From positions 1 through 64,000 of the forward strand of contig CAYMOX010000009.1 of the NCBI GenBank assembly GCA_964392245.1: a stretch of DNA of 64,000 nucleotides, given 5' to 3'. Shown here one piece after another: positions 27,857-35,632 of the stretch (position 1 is the first letter of the stretch; the number at the start of each line of letters is the position of its first letter). The position numbers were made by a program, and so were the translations under genes. This DNA comes from JAAUUJ01 sp964392245. Lineage in GTDB: Bacteria > Cyanobacteriota > Cyanobacteriia > Thermostichales > Thermostichaceae. The notes under the pieces are model-generated. The model was not told where the DNA came from and did no database searches. It saw nothing but the letters and a program-made list of their open reading frames with translations.

Positions 27857-28657
27857 TCAAGCCAGGCGAGCGTAAAAGAGACCCTGGATCCGCACATTGC
27901 GAACCTCCATGGTGCCCTGCTCATCGCTGGAGGGTTGCTCGCTAACGAATGAGCCAGCAATCTCGCCTGTAGAGGCATCAATTCGGGCGATCCGCAGGGA
28001 CATCTGACCAGTGAAGAGCTCGTCCGACTTGCGGCTGGCTTCAAACTCATCGGCAGCAGCCTGTAACCCAACGGCAGAGTCATAGCCAGTGGCGGTACCC
28101 CGTCCGCGTGGATCCAGGAATAGGCTGGAGCGGTACCCGGGGACCAGGTATTCCCCCTCAAAGTCGGTGGAAGAGGTGATGGCCATCTCTGCGTCTTGGG
28201 CCTGAGCTGTGAGCTGCTTAACACTGAAGAGGAGGGGTACCAGCTCACGGCGAGGCATCTGCACCGTCACCGGCTGGGAGGCCAGGCCATCCGTCACCTG
28301 GAATTTGAGGTGGCCATCGGCAGGGCGAACTTCGGCTTTCACCGGCCCGATCGTGGCAGCGTACAGCATGATGGGCTTGGCTTTCATGAACTCTTTTTCG
28401 CCACTGCGCTTCTCTTCTTCCACCTCAATCTGGACGGGTTGGAAGCAAACCTCGGTCAGTTTGATCACGCCATCAGCAGGCACTTCAATCCGGCCACGAG
28501 CAGCATTTTCGGACACGGTGGGGCAGAGTCCAGCCTGGCCAGTGTTGCGAATCTGATCATAGGTCAGGGGACCTTTAGCAGCAGCGGCTGGAAGGACCAG
28601 GGTTGCCAGACTGAGCAGACAGGCGCTCAGGACTATCAAAAGGGATCGATACCACAT
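27857..28657 (-). CDS. psbO: Photosystem II manganese-stabilizing protein PsbO
   Basis: Extrinsic 33-kDa subunit that stabilises the Mn4CaO5 oxygen-evolving cluster on the lumenal side of photosystem II. ATG 28657 has GAGG seven bases upstream and gives a thylakoid-targeting signal peptide (MWYRSLLIVLSACLLSLATL, then VLPAAAA). The mature start is KGPLTYDQIRNTGQAGLCPT. The disulfide Cys pair is present (GLCPT and EVCFQP), as are GRGTATGYDSAVGLQA and the C-terminal VRIQGLFYARL. 266 residues. The frame stays open 48 codons further upstream, but that part has no PsbO similarity. Confidence 0.98.
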   Translation of the reverse strand: MWYRSLLIVLSACLLSLATLVLPAAAAKGPLTYDQIRNTGQAGLCPTVSENAARGRIEVPADGVIKLTEVCFQPVQIEVEEEKRSGEKEFMKAKPIMLYAATIGPVKAEVRPADGHLKFQVTDGLASQPVTVQMPRRELVPLLFSVKQLTAQAQDAEMAITSSTDFEGEYLVPGYRSSLFLDPRGRGTATGYDSAVGLQAAADEFEASRKSDELFTGQMSLRIARIDASTGEIAGSFVSEQPSSDEQGTMEVRNVRIQGLFYARLA

Positions 28658-28797
28658 GGTTGAACCTCGCAGGAATCTGAGTGTCATCACAACCGTATAA
28701 AAAGGAGGGGGGCAGGTGGAAGCACCGCAGGAATACTTAAAAAACGGTGGGAGAATCGCTCTCACCATTGTACGGAATTCTGTTCCCTCCTCTCGAA

Positions 28798-29493
28798 TCA
28801 CGCCAAAACCACATCCCGTTCTGGCAAGCTCAAACTGATCACCTCCCGCAATCGATGCACCAGGTTACTCATCTGATCTTGATTCAGGCGATAGCTGATG
28901 GGGTGAGCAATTAACCGGGCAGTGCTCTCAAACAGGCAGTCCCGCTCCACCAGGCCGTTTTCCCGCAGTGTGCGCCCGGTGGCAACCAGATCCACAATGG
29001 CATCAGCCATGCCTGTAATTGGAGCCAGTTCCACAGACCCATAGAGAGAGATCACCTCCACGGGCAAATTCAGCTGATTAAAAAACTCGTGGGCACAGCC
29101 GACAAACTTGGAGGCCACACGGGCATAGGGGGGGAGATCCAGGGCGCAGGTATAGGGGCTGGCCTGCTTGACCGCCAGAGACATTCGACAGAAACCGAAC
29201 TTCATATCCAGGAGTTGTGCCACCGTGGAGCGACGCTGGGTAGCCCATTTTTCCCGCAGAACATCGTAGCCCACTACACCCAACTGGGCCTGCCCATATT
29301 CCACATACACCGGCACATCATGAGTGCGGACCAGCAATGCCTCGTAGAGTGTGCCATCGGGACTGGTGGGAGACTGAATTCGCAATAGACGGTTGCTGGG
29401 ATCAAGAAAGTGGCTGAAGTCAATTCCCACCTGCTGAAACAGGGCAATAGCATCGGGGAGGAGGGCACCCTTCGCCAGGGCAATGGTGAGCAT
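28798..29493 (-). CDS. hisG: ATP phosphoribosyltransferase, short form
   Basis: First step of histidine biosynthesis: ATP + PRPP to phosphoribosyl-ATP. The 231-residue length and lack of the C-terminal regulatory domain mark the HisGS form, which needs HisZ encoded elsewhere. Motifs: TIALAKGALLPDAIALF, DVPVYVEYGQAQLGVVGYDV, CRMSLAV and the PRPP loop region PITGMADAIVDLVATGRTLR. It is followed on the same strand by psbO after a 140-base gap. Confidence 0.95.
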   Translation of the reverse strand: MLTIALAKGALLPDAIALFQQVGIDFSHFLDPSNRLLRIQSPTSPDGTLYEALLVRTHDVPVYVEYGQAQLGVVGYDVLREKWATQRRSTVAQLLDMKFGFCRMSLAVKQASPYTCALDLPPYARVASKFVGCAHEFFNQLNLPVEVISLYGSVELAPITGMADAIVDLVATGRTLRENGLVERDCLFESTARLIAHPISYRLNQDQMSNLVHRLREVISLSLPERDVVLA

Positions 29494-29596
29494 GGCGACA
29501 GTTGAACAAAGATACCTTCATCTTATCGAGATCAGTCCCGTTGCATCGTGACAGAATTAGAGCCATAAACCCATCAGCTTGATCTGAGACCTAAGG

Positions 29597-29866
29597 ATGG
29601 CTTTCGTCATGCCCAACCCTGATCCAGTCCGACAACAGGCCCTGGTCGCGTTGACCTCTGAACTGGTGGCCCAGGGGCACCCCTCTGAATATGCACAACA
29701 CATGGCGGCAGCCCTGATTTTTCAGGCGGATCTCGATCTCTGTAGTGCCCAACTGGCAAGACTCACAGCCTGGTTGAAGGAAGAGCATGCCGATCTCTAT
29801 CCTCAAGCTCTCAACTTAATCGAGGCAACTCGCGAAGAGTTTGAGCGTCGGGTGCAAACAGGCTAG
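29597..29866 (+). CDS. Small conserved cyanobacterial protein of unknown function
   Basis: An 89-residue, largely helical, soluble protein (DPVRQQALVALTSELVAQGH, PSEYAQHMAAALIFQADLDL). No recognised domain, signal or catalytic motif. The first ATG lies directly after AAGG; an in-frame ATG four codons on is an alternative. The codon use and helix pattern look genuine. Its 3' end overlaps the convergent neighbour by four bases. Confidence 0.6.
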   Translation: MAFVMPNPDPVRQQALVALTSELVAQGHPSEYAQHMAAALIFQADLDLCSAQLARLTAWLKEEHADLYPQALNLIEATREEFERRVQTG

Positions 29867-30165
29867 GGACGGTGGCCCATCAATGAGCTGGTCGTTTGGG
29901 CTTTGGCATAGAGCCACGTTTCCCATTCTCCAGCCACATCTTTCTGGTTGAAAGCATCACCCGAGAGGAACATATCTCTGTGATCCTGTGCGATTCCGAA
30001 TACTGAGCGCTGATCCTGATCTGAGGTGAGTTTGTAGACCGTAAATCGGCCCTCACGGAAAAGCTCTAGACTTTCTTGATCCAGCCCATGCCGCTGCAGA
30101 GTTCCGTAGAACCGCAGGACTAGATTGATTTGCTGCTCGATGGCAAGAACTCGGGTTGGTGTCAT
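29863..30165 (-). CDS. Small conserved protein of unknown function
   Basis: A 100-residue soluble protein: a helical start (RVLAIEQQINLVLRFYGTLQ), then an acidic, aromatic-rich middle (FTVYKLTSDQDQRSVFGIAQ). No known motif. The final residues run into the convergent gene at 29597..29866. It is probably a real cyanobacterial hypothetical protein, judging by composition, but I cannot assign a family. Confidence 0.6.
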   Translation of the reverse strand: MTPTRVLAIEQQINLVLRFYGTLQRHGLDQESLELFREGRFTVYKLTSDQDQRSVFGIAQDHRDMFLSGDAFNQKDVAGEWETWLYAKAQTTSSLMGHRP

Positions 30166-30357
30166 GGACTGAACTCTAGATCCTGGAGCAGGCAGGAGAA
30201 GATTATGACTGCTTCAATCATTTATTATGGCCAGTGGTAGTGGGACTGTCCGTTAGGGGTGTACGGCAGATTGAGGAGGGCAAGGAATCCCCAAAACGCT
30301 TGTGCTACTATCTCCTTAACCCTTGGGCGGTTACTCTTTCTTGAGCAACAGCATGCA

Positions 30358-30903
30358 ATGAGTAGAGTTCTGGTCCTTAACGCCTCCTACGAACCGCTCA
30401 ACATTACCAGTTGGCGACGAGCGATTGTCCTCTTACTGAAAGAGAAAGCAGAACAAGTGGAGCACAATGGTCGGGTTGTCTATAATAATTTCCCCTTACC
30501 CACCGTGATCCGTCTGCGCCACTATGTGAATGTTCCCTACAAAGAAATTCCTTTGACTCGCCGCAATGTTCTCTATCGGGATGGTCACGGCTGCCAGTAT
30601 TGCGGGTGTAGTGGCGAAGATATGACCATTGATCATGTGGTTCCCCGCTCCCGAGGGGGAGGAGATACCTGGGAAAATGTGGTCAGTGCCTGTGTTCGCT
30701 GCAATGTTAAAAAAGGAAACCGCACCCCCAAGGAAGCTGGCATGCCTTTGCTGCGCCAGCCCCGCCGTCCCCACAGCAGCCTTTACTTTGAGATCTCAAA
30801 ACTGGTGAAAAGCGGCACCCATCAAGAGTGGTCTAAATATGTGATCGGACTGGACGAACTGAAAGATGGAGGCGAGGGGAGTCGAACCCCTGTCCGGACC
30901 TGA
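30358..30903 (+). CDS. HNH endonuclease family protein
   Basis: A 181-residue cyanobacterial HNH protein. ATG 30358 gives the typical start MSRVLVLNASYEPLNITSWR. The HNH module has zinc knuckles CQYCG and CVRCN and the core TIDHVVPRSRGGGDTWENVV (His/Asn catalytic layout). The family normally ends near '...EWSKYVIG'. Here the frame continues 14 more codons (LDELKDGGEGSRTPVRT) and the last 37 bases are antisense to the 3' end of ssrA. The longer upstream frame (from 30259) is not needed. The cellular role of this stand-alone HNH family is not established. Confidence 0.85.
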   Translation: MSRVLVLNASYEPLNITSWRRAIVLLLKEKAEQVEHNGRVVYNNFPLPTVIRLRHYVNVPYKEIPLTRRNVLYRDGHGCQYCGCSGEDMTIDHVVPRSRGGGDTWENVVSACVRCNVKKGNRTPKEAGMPLLRQPRRPHSSLYFEISKLVKSGTHQEWSKYVIGLDELKDGGEGSRTPVRT

Positions 30904-31250
30904 TTACTAAGAGCTCCCTCATTCACAGGTTTAGTCTGGTTGTCTCCCAGACGGATATTCACCGATGCGCCCAGTGACAGGCGACGAGGTCTTGGTCTTA
31001 GACAGCATCCACGACCTCATGGCGGATTCTGCCGCACCCATTGGGGTTAACCGCTTAGCTTAATGGGGTCACTAAACAGTGCTCGCGCTCAAATATTGAG
31101 GTTTTAAGCAGCTAGGACAGCTTGCTTGCGAGCGAAAGGAACGATGTTGTTCGCACTTACATGTGCTGAGCCAGTTTTAACGGGATTAGCTCAGTCCCGA
31201 CCTGTATCAGAAACCCTGTTTCATCATCCCGTCGAAACCGTTACGCCCCC
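30867..31250 (-). ncRNA. ssrA: Transfer-messenger RNA (tmRNA)
   Basis: Rescues stalled ribosomes and tags the nascent chain. The 5' end GGGGGCG (31250..31244) pairs with 3' CGCCTCC (30874..30868); discriminator A at 30867 and no encoded CCA. The 5' region has GGTTTCGACGGG and the T-arm is GGTTCGACTCCCC. The tag frame GCG AAC AAC ATC GTT ... TAA encodes ANNIVPFARKQAVLAA, a cyanobacterial-type degron ending LAA. A downstream pseudoknot region includes AACCTGTGAATGAG. About 384 nt, one-piece form. Confidence 0.97.
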
Positions 31251-31544
31251 GAGAGGTGGTTGGGTTGCAACCGAATGCAGGGTATGTTCCCTATCCTATG
31301 ATCTTAACCGAGATTCCGGTCCTCCGATCAAACTCCCTGGCCTGAGATGAAGTCGGGAGATTCACCCAGCCATGCTTAAACACCTATCTTGTCTGAATGG
31401 GGGACCAGTTGCACACTGATCTTTTCCAGGCGTCTATTGGGGGGATAGGGGTAGGAACTGCCTGGGTCTGTTGCTCATGGACATTCGTGAGAGAATTCGG
31501 CAGGAGGCCAAGCCAACTGAGTTGTTTATCCTGCGGAGGATCTG
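31251..31544. other. Intergenic between ssrA and truncated DUF362 gene
   Basis: About 290 bases, expected to hold the ssrA promoter (minus strand) and the start region of the DUF362 relic. The plus frame at 31397..31591 shows no recognisable features. Confidence 0.4.
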
Positions 31545-31731
31545 ATGGCGCACTCACCTCTTGTCAGTTTGGAGCGCGTCGAAACCTATGATCTGGATCG
31601 GCTGCGGGTCAAACTGCAGAATCTGCTGCTTCCCTGGGGTGGGATGTCTGCTTTGCTGCCACGTTTACCGGAGACCCAGCAACCACGGGTGTTGTTGAAG
31701 CCGAATCTGCTAACGGGATCCAACCCCCAGA
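31545..31731 (+). pseudogene. Truncated DUF362 protein, N-terminus only
   Basis: ATG 31545 has a strong GGAGG ribosome site. The product starts MAHSPLVSLERVETYDLDRL and reaches PRVLLKPNLLTGSNPQ, the conserved N-terminal motif of DUF362 ferredoxin-like proteins. The similarity then ends abruptly near 31730, where the opposite strand carries AraC sequence. The frame stays open to 31805, but that tail is antisense AraC sequence. The remaining ~200 or more residues are gone. Confidence 0.75.
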
Positions 31732-31918
31732 ATGAAAAACACTCAACCCTTCACAGGCAGCCCATCTTGGCAACGATAGATCCTCGGCGAGATGGTTTTC
31801 AATAAAGTCCAGTGTGCGCCGAAAGTTGAGGTGAGGCGAAGGATCTTTGCCTCTGCGAATCGGCAGGCAGGAGTAGTGGCGGAGCAGATGTACAGCTAGA
31901 GACTGCTCCAGCGACTGG
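31732..31918 (-). pseudogene. AraC-family regulator, separated C-terminal piece
   Basis: The minus strand from 31917 reads QSLEQSLAVHLLRHYSCLPI, then FRRTLDFIENHLAEDLSLPR, the hinge and first helices of an AraC DNA-binding domain. It is the direct continuation of the piece at 33161..33612 once the cassette is removed: the Ile codon ATC is split between 33162..33161 and 31918. The similarity ends at GLSVFH, where YHFSRLFK should follow, so the second helix-turn-helix is also missing. The gene cannot encode a working regulator. Confidence 0.85.
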
Positions 31919-31947
31919 TTAGTCTACCCACACTTTCGGAAAGGCAG

Positions 31948-31976
31948 TTGTACTGCTCACATGCGTATAAAATAAT
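31948..31976 (+). promoter_or_regulatory. Candidate cassette promoter
   Basis: TTGTAC at 31948..31953, a 17-base spacer and AATAAT at 31971..31976 resemble a sigma-70-type promoter, 24 bases before the TTG start of the RusA gene. If used, the cassette carries its own promoter, which would let it be expressed outside an integron. Confidence 0.4.
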
Positions 31977-32000
31977 TTATATCTTCTAGTTGAAAGCACG

Positions 32001-32405
32001 TTGGCGAGATTTGAGTTCATAGTGGATGGACCGCCCGTATCACAACAGACTCGTAGGCGTGAACGACTTAGAGCCTGGAAAATAGTGGTACGGCAAGAGG
32101 CAGAGAAATATTGGGCATCAGGGCAAAAAGCAGCTACTGGTCTAATCATGCTGCAAATAACCTATTTCTATGATTCTGTTGCTGTAGATGTGGACAATAT
32201 TGTTAAGCCAATTCAGGATGCCATAATTGGGTTAGCCTACATTGACGATGATCAAGTCACTGACGTTCTTGTCAGGAAGCGAAATTTGTCAGGTAACCTT
32301 AAAGTAGAAAATATGACCTCAACCCTAGCGGAAGGATTTTCTCGTGGAAACGAATTCTTGCATATTGTCGTGATTGAGGCTCCTAACCAAGAGGTACTTA
32401 TCTGA
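32001..32405 (+). CDS. RusA-family Holliday-junction endonuclease (cassette gene 1)
   Basis: A 134-residue RusA-type crossover-junction endodeoxyribonuclease. It starts EFIVDGPPVSQQ, the family N-terminus. The acidic catalytic cluster is present: DVDN at 63-66 and DDDQVTD from 82, followed by basic VRKR. RusA enzymes are Mg2+-dependent dimers that resolve four-way junctions; many are phage- or prophage-borne. The start is TTG at 32001; no better start lies nearer. Its stop overlaps the next gene's ATG by one base (TGATG), implying translational coupling. It has AT-rich codon use compared with the flanking core genes. Confidence 0.88.
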   Translation: MARFEFIVDGPPVSQQTRRRERLRAWKIVVRQEAEKYWASGQKAATGLIMLQITYFYDSVAVDVDNIVKPIQDAIIGLAYIDDDQVTDVLVRKRNLSGNLKVENMTSTLAEGFSRGNEFLHIVVIEAPNQEVLI

Positions 32406-33085
32406 TGGCAATCTCAACTGCAAACCTAGAAAGAGAGCGATTACTGCAACTAGCGGAAGAATATCGTGACAAAGGATACGAGATTTCTTTTCATCCAAAC
32501 CCTGAAGACCTACCTGATTTTCTTAGGAGTTATCGCCCTGACATGATTGTGCGGCGGGGGGATGAAGCTGTGATCATTGAAGTGAAGTCACGTCGCTCAC
32601 TTAATTCATCCACCAGGCAATATTTGCAGAACCTAGCCCAATCTGTGGAGCAGCATCCTGGTTGGCGATTTGAGTTAGTGATGACTAATCCAGAGGATGC
32701 TGTATATTCTCCAAAAGCTGAAAGCTCTCTTCAACAACCTGAAATAGAAACAAGACTGGAAGTGGCGAGGCAACTTGCAACACAACATCCAGAGTCAGCT
32801 ATCCTCTATTCCTGGTCTCTTGTCGAGGCAACTTTAAGGCTTGTTGCAGAGCATGAGGGAATGAGTTTGCAAACACTTGATCCACTTTATTTAGTAAAAC
32901 AATTAGTGACTGAGGGTGTGATTTCACGTCCTGAGTACCAGTTACTTATGGATGCACTTTCATTACGTAATGCAATTGCTCATGGCTTCAAAGCAACCCA
33001 AATTAAGGAAGAGTCTGTATATCAGCTAATTGATGTCGCAGAGCAACTGTTGAAAACCTTGCATGTTAGTGCCGAAGCAGACTAA
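32405..33085 (+). CDS. AHJR-like PD-(D/E)XK nuclease with C-terminal HEPN-type motif (cassette gene 2)
   Basis: A 226-residue protein. Residues 10-95 form a restriction-endonuclease-like fold resembling the AHJR (archaeal Holliday-junction-resolvase-like) group: RPDMIVRRGDEAVIIEVKSR supplies Asp46 and the Glu59-Val-Lys61 (ExK) motif. Residues 115-225 are all-helical and contain RNAIAH (Arg188 to His193), the Rx4H signature of HEPN ribonucleases, after a WSLVEATLRLV helix. It may thus act on DNA, RNA or both. It is coupled to the RusA gene; the stop codon lies inside the attC R'' box. I do not know a characterised counterpart. The HEPN call rests on one motif and helix pattern. Confidence 0.75.
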   Translation: MAISTANLERERLLQLAEEYRDKGYEISFHPNPEDLPDFLRSYRPDMIVRRGDEAVIIEVKSRRSLNSSTRQYLQNLAQSVEQHPGWRFELVMTNPEDAVYSPKAESSLQQPEIETRLEVARQLATQHPESAILYSWSLVEATLRLVAEHEGMSLQTLDPLYLVKQLVTEGVISRPEYQLLMDALSLRNAIAHGFKATQIKEESVYQLIDVAEQLLKTLHVSAEAD

Positions 33086-33160
33086 CAACTCAAATGCAGC
33101 GGACGATTTCGAGCTACTGGTACTGAGTTAAAGGTTATCTGTCGCCGCTGATTTGAACCG
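33079..33160 (+). other. attC recombination site of the cassette
   Basis: R'' AGACTAAC at 33079..33086 is the exact complement of GTTAGTCT at 31918..31925, which would be R' in the excised circle. L'' CAAATGCAGCGG (33091..33102) pairs with L' CCGCTGATTTG (33145..33155), leaving G33096 unpaired, the extrahelical base typical of attC. Spacers aact and aacc separate L and R boxes, and about 42 bases form the variable loop. Length about 89 bases in the circular form. Confidence 0.85.
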
Positions 33161-33612
33161 ATCAACAGCTGACTCCCTCCCCAGGGGGACTGAACCTCCG
33201 CCAGCAATCTCCGCCCAATCTGTTCCACAAACGGATCGGGTGTGGCCAGGGGGGACTGCAGTTCGATCTGACTCATTTCCAGATCCAGAGCGCCGGCCAT
33301 CTGCTCCCACAGACTGGGTAAGATCAACAAATGCAGCACCTGAGCCCTGGCAACCTCTGGAGTCCAGCAGGAGGCTAACCCTCGGGGAACCAGTGTCAGA
33401 TCACCAGGTCCGATCACCCCTCGAATCACCTGTCCCTCCAATCTCCGACCCATGACATTGGCTCCACTCAGCGTCACACTCAGGTGATCCCCAGGTAGCG
33501 CAGGAACGACAAAACTGCCACCCCCCTCATACTGGAAGAGACTGAGGACCATCTGGTCCAGTGGCTGTTGAAGACAGGGAAGCGGAGAAGGAAGCGAATG
33601 GGGTTCTTGCAC
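33161..33612 (-). pseudogene. AraC-family regulator, separated N-terminal piece
   Basis: The minus strand encodes a cupin-like ligand-binding half: DQMVLSLFQYEGGGSFVVPA, GDHLSVTLSGANVMGRRLEG, GDLTLVPRGLASCWTPE and PDPFVEQIGRRLLAEVQSPW, then GGSQLL. The frame then enters the attC of the cassette and reads out nonsense. Restoring the junction continues it as LLIQSLEQSLAVHLL in the piece at 31732..31918. The start is unsure: GTG at 33612 or TTG at 33651, the latter overlapping the Omp85 gene's end. Inactivated by the cassette insertion. Confidence 0.85.
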
Positions 33613-33634
33613 CGTTGAAGGGGTCCCTGCGAAG

Positions 33635-35632
33635 TTAGAATTTTTCCCCAATCCCAAAGTGGAGCTGCGGATCACCCCCCCCCTGGCCAATGCCATAGTC
33701 AATGCGCAGGGGTCCCAGCGGGGACTGGATCCGCACACCCGCCCCAATGCCTACCCCGCTACCGGGTTTGCCCCTGACCCCGGCAGGATTACCTGCTACC
33801 GCGCTGCCCGAACCCAGATCGGTGCCGTAATCCACAAACAAGACCCCGCCGACCGGATTAAAGAGAGGAAAGCGCAATTCTGCTGTCGCCTGGGCAAAAC
33901 TGCGTCCACTGCCCACATTGCCCTCAAAAAATCCCCGCACACTGTTGCCCCCCCCAATGGTGAAGGCATCGTAGGGCGCCAGATCTCCCACCACCGATCC
34001 CGCCCGTAGATCAAAAGCAAGCACCTCCTGCGTCTCATTCCCAGGGCGCAGCAGATCCACTGGAATAAAGGTGCTGTAACTGGCTTGCAGGCGGTTGGCT
34101 GTCAGGCTGTTCTCTAGCAAAGGCACCGATTGGGTTGTGGAGGCTCGTACAACCGATCCCCCTGTGGGCAGTAACTGATTGTTGCGGGTGTCCCGTACCA
34201 CCCCTAAACGCAGATTGGTGTAACTATCCTGGCCACCATCACTGAAGGAAATGGGGTTGCCTAGAGAGTCAAAAAGCAGTTGATTGCCATCCCCGTCCCG
34301 CGCTTCCACAAATTGCTGCTCAACCCCCAGGCTGGCCCGCCATTCATTGCCAACCGGTCGAGAGAAGGTGGTTCCCCCCCCCAGGCGAGTAATGCGGATC
34401 GATTCTCCTCCGGGACCAGAAAATCCCTCATCAAAAACAAAGCTGCTCGATTGGCGGTTGGAAAGATTGATGTTGTAGGAGGTGGGAACATCAAAATTGG
34501 CAATGCGTGGATCCGTGAAGTCCAGATCAAAGAGGGTTTCGTTCGTGCCCACCTGAATATTGAAGCTAGCACTCTGGTTATTGCCGCCAAGATTTTGTTC
34601 CGAGAGGTTTACCCCCCCAAAGACGCCTGAGGCAGAACTGACCCCAGCTGTTGCCCCCAGGGATCCGGTGCGCCGTTCCTCGACGTTAAAGACCACCACC
34701 ACCTCTTCTGGGTCGGAACCGGGATCGAGGGAGACATTCACATCCTGAAAGAGATTGAGATTAAAAACCTTCTCAATGTCCTGTTGCACCATGTTGCGGT
34801 TGAAAATCTCACCACTCTGAGATTGAATTTCACGGGTGATGATAAAGTCACGGGTGCGATCATTGCCCTGCACCTGCACATCTTCAATGGTGCCTTCTAC
34901 CACCTCCAGCGTCACAGTTCCATCCTCAGAGGAGCGCACATCCGTCACCTTGGCCAGCACATAGCCATTGTCGGTGTACCAGGCCTCCACCTGCTGCACC
35001 CCAGCCTGGAGGTCGCCAAAATTAAGCACAGCGTTCTGCTGATCGGCAAAAACTTCGGTCAGGATCTCCGGCGGCAAGACCGTGGCGCCCTCTGTCTGCA
35101 CTGCCTTCAGGACCGGGTTGGGCCGCACCTCAAAGGTGACTCGCACCCCCAGATCAGTATCAGAGGGTGTGGCTTTCACATCCGCAAAAAAGCCAGTGGC
35201 AAAAACAGCATTGATATCTGCCTGCAGTTGAGAGCGAGTGGTCACCGTTCCTGCCCGCGTGGCAATGGCCCCGTAGACTTCATCCACCAGATCCTGGTTC
35301 TCCGTCCCCGTCACCAGTACCTCTGCCACCAGCACCTCTGGCTCCCCAGCCTGATCAGCGGATCCTGCGTCGGAGTCTGATTCAGTAGCGGGAGCTTCAC
35401 TCCCAGTCCTCAAGTCAATGGTTCCTTCTGGGCCCTGAGGCACTTCCGCAGGTGGATCGGTCGGATCTTCAGCGGAGGTAGGGGCAGCCTCTTCGGGATT
35501 CCCAATGGGAAGCTGAGCCAGCAATTGGGTAGGAGCATCCGGCACCGCCAGGGCTGGATCTGAGGTTCCCAGCAGGAGTTGACATCCCAGCACTAGGGCC
35601 AGGGAGGGCAAATGCCAGACTTGCTCAGCCAT
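33635..35632 (-). CDS. Omp85/BamA-family outer-membrane protein with POTRA domains
   Basis: Inserts or translocates beta-barrel proteins in the outer membrane; also the ancestor of chloroplast Toc75. From ATG 35632 there is a signal peptide, a long Pro/Glu/Ser-rich linker, three POTRA-like domains (VLVTGTENQDLVDEVYGAIA; VRPNPVLKAVQTEGATVLPP; TIEDVQVQGNDRTRDFIITR) and a 16-strand-type barrel with GGGNSVRGFFEG and the lid-lock RGF-like motif. The final residues LHFGIGEKF end in Phe, the usual outer-membrane signal. About 665 residues; a GTG five codons upstream is possible. Confidence 0.92.
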   Translation of the reverse strand: MAEQVWHLPSLALVLGCQLLLGTSDPALAVPDAPTQLLAQLPIGNPEEAAPTSAEDPTDPPAEVPQGPEGTIDLRTGSEAPATESDSDAGSADQAGEPEVLVAEVLVTGTENQDLVDEVYGAIATRAGTVTTRSQLQADINAVFATGFFADVKATPSDTDLGVRVTFEVRPNPVLKAVQTEGATVLPPEILTEVFADQQNAVLNFGDLQAGVQQVEAWYTDNGYVLAKVTDVRSSEDGTVTLEVVEGTIEDVQVQGNDRTRDFIITREIQSQSGEIFNRNMVQQDIEKVFNLNLFQDVNVSLDPGSDPEEVVVVFNVEERRTGSLGATAGVSSASGVFGGVNLSEQNLGGNNQSASFNIQVGTNETLFDLDFTDPRIANFDVPTSYNINLSNRQSSSFVFDEGFSGPGGESIRITRLGGGTTFSRPVGNEWRASLGVEQQFVEARDGDGNQLLFDSLGNPISFSDGGQDSYTNLRLGVVRDTRNNQLLPTGGSVVRASTTQSVPLLENSLTANRLQASYSTFIPVDLLRPGNETQEVLAFDLRAGSVVGDLAPYDAFTIGGGNSVRGFFEGNVGSGRSFAQATAELRFPLFNPVGGVLFVDYGTDLGSGSAVAGNPAGVRGKPGSGVGIGAGVRIQSPLGPLRIDYGIGQGGGDPQLHFGIGEKF

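Larger units (their letters stand above)
31919..33160 (+). mobile_element. Single integron-type gene cassette inserted at a secondary site in an AraC gene
   Basis: A 1,242-base insert. The left junction is G31918|TTAGTCT, the split R' end of an attC site (G^TTRRRY type). The right end is an attC ending GAACCG, then ATC of the target. Deleting the insert joins G31918 to A33161. This restores the AraC frame without loss or duplication and yields GAT, matching the GWT secondary target of integron integrases. Both cargo genes read toward attC, the standard cassette orientation. The insert is visibly AT-richer than its flanks. There is no integrase, attI or second attC in the window. No target duplication is present, which argues against a transposon. 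Confidence 0.85.

Noticed and set aside
31170..31200. GGGATTAGCTCAGTCCC resembling a tRNA D-arm
   Set aside because: It lies inside the tmRNA on the opposite strand and lacks an anticodon and T arm of its own.
31545..31805. An 86-codon plus-strand gene
   Set aside because: It is a chimera: a DUF362 N-terminus followed by antisense AraC sequence, so I list it as a truncated pseudogene.
31919..33160. Transposon or insertion sequence
   Set aside because: The only terminal inverted repeat is the 8-base R''/R' pair, there is no target duplication and no transposase; attC structure explains the ends better.
33082..33747. One apparently intact 221-codon minus-strand gene
   Set aside because: Its ends are not genuine: the first residues are antisense to nothing conserved and overlap Omp85, and the last ~26 residues are translated attC. 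Only the middle is AraC sequence.
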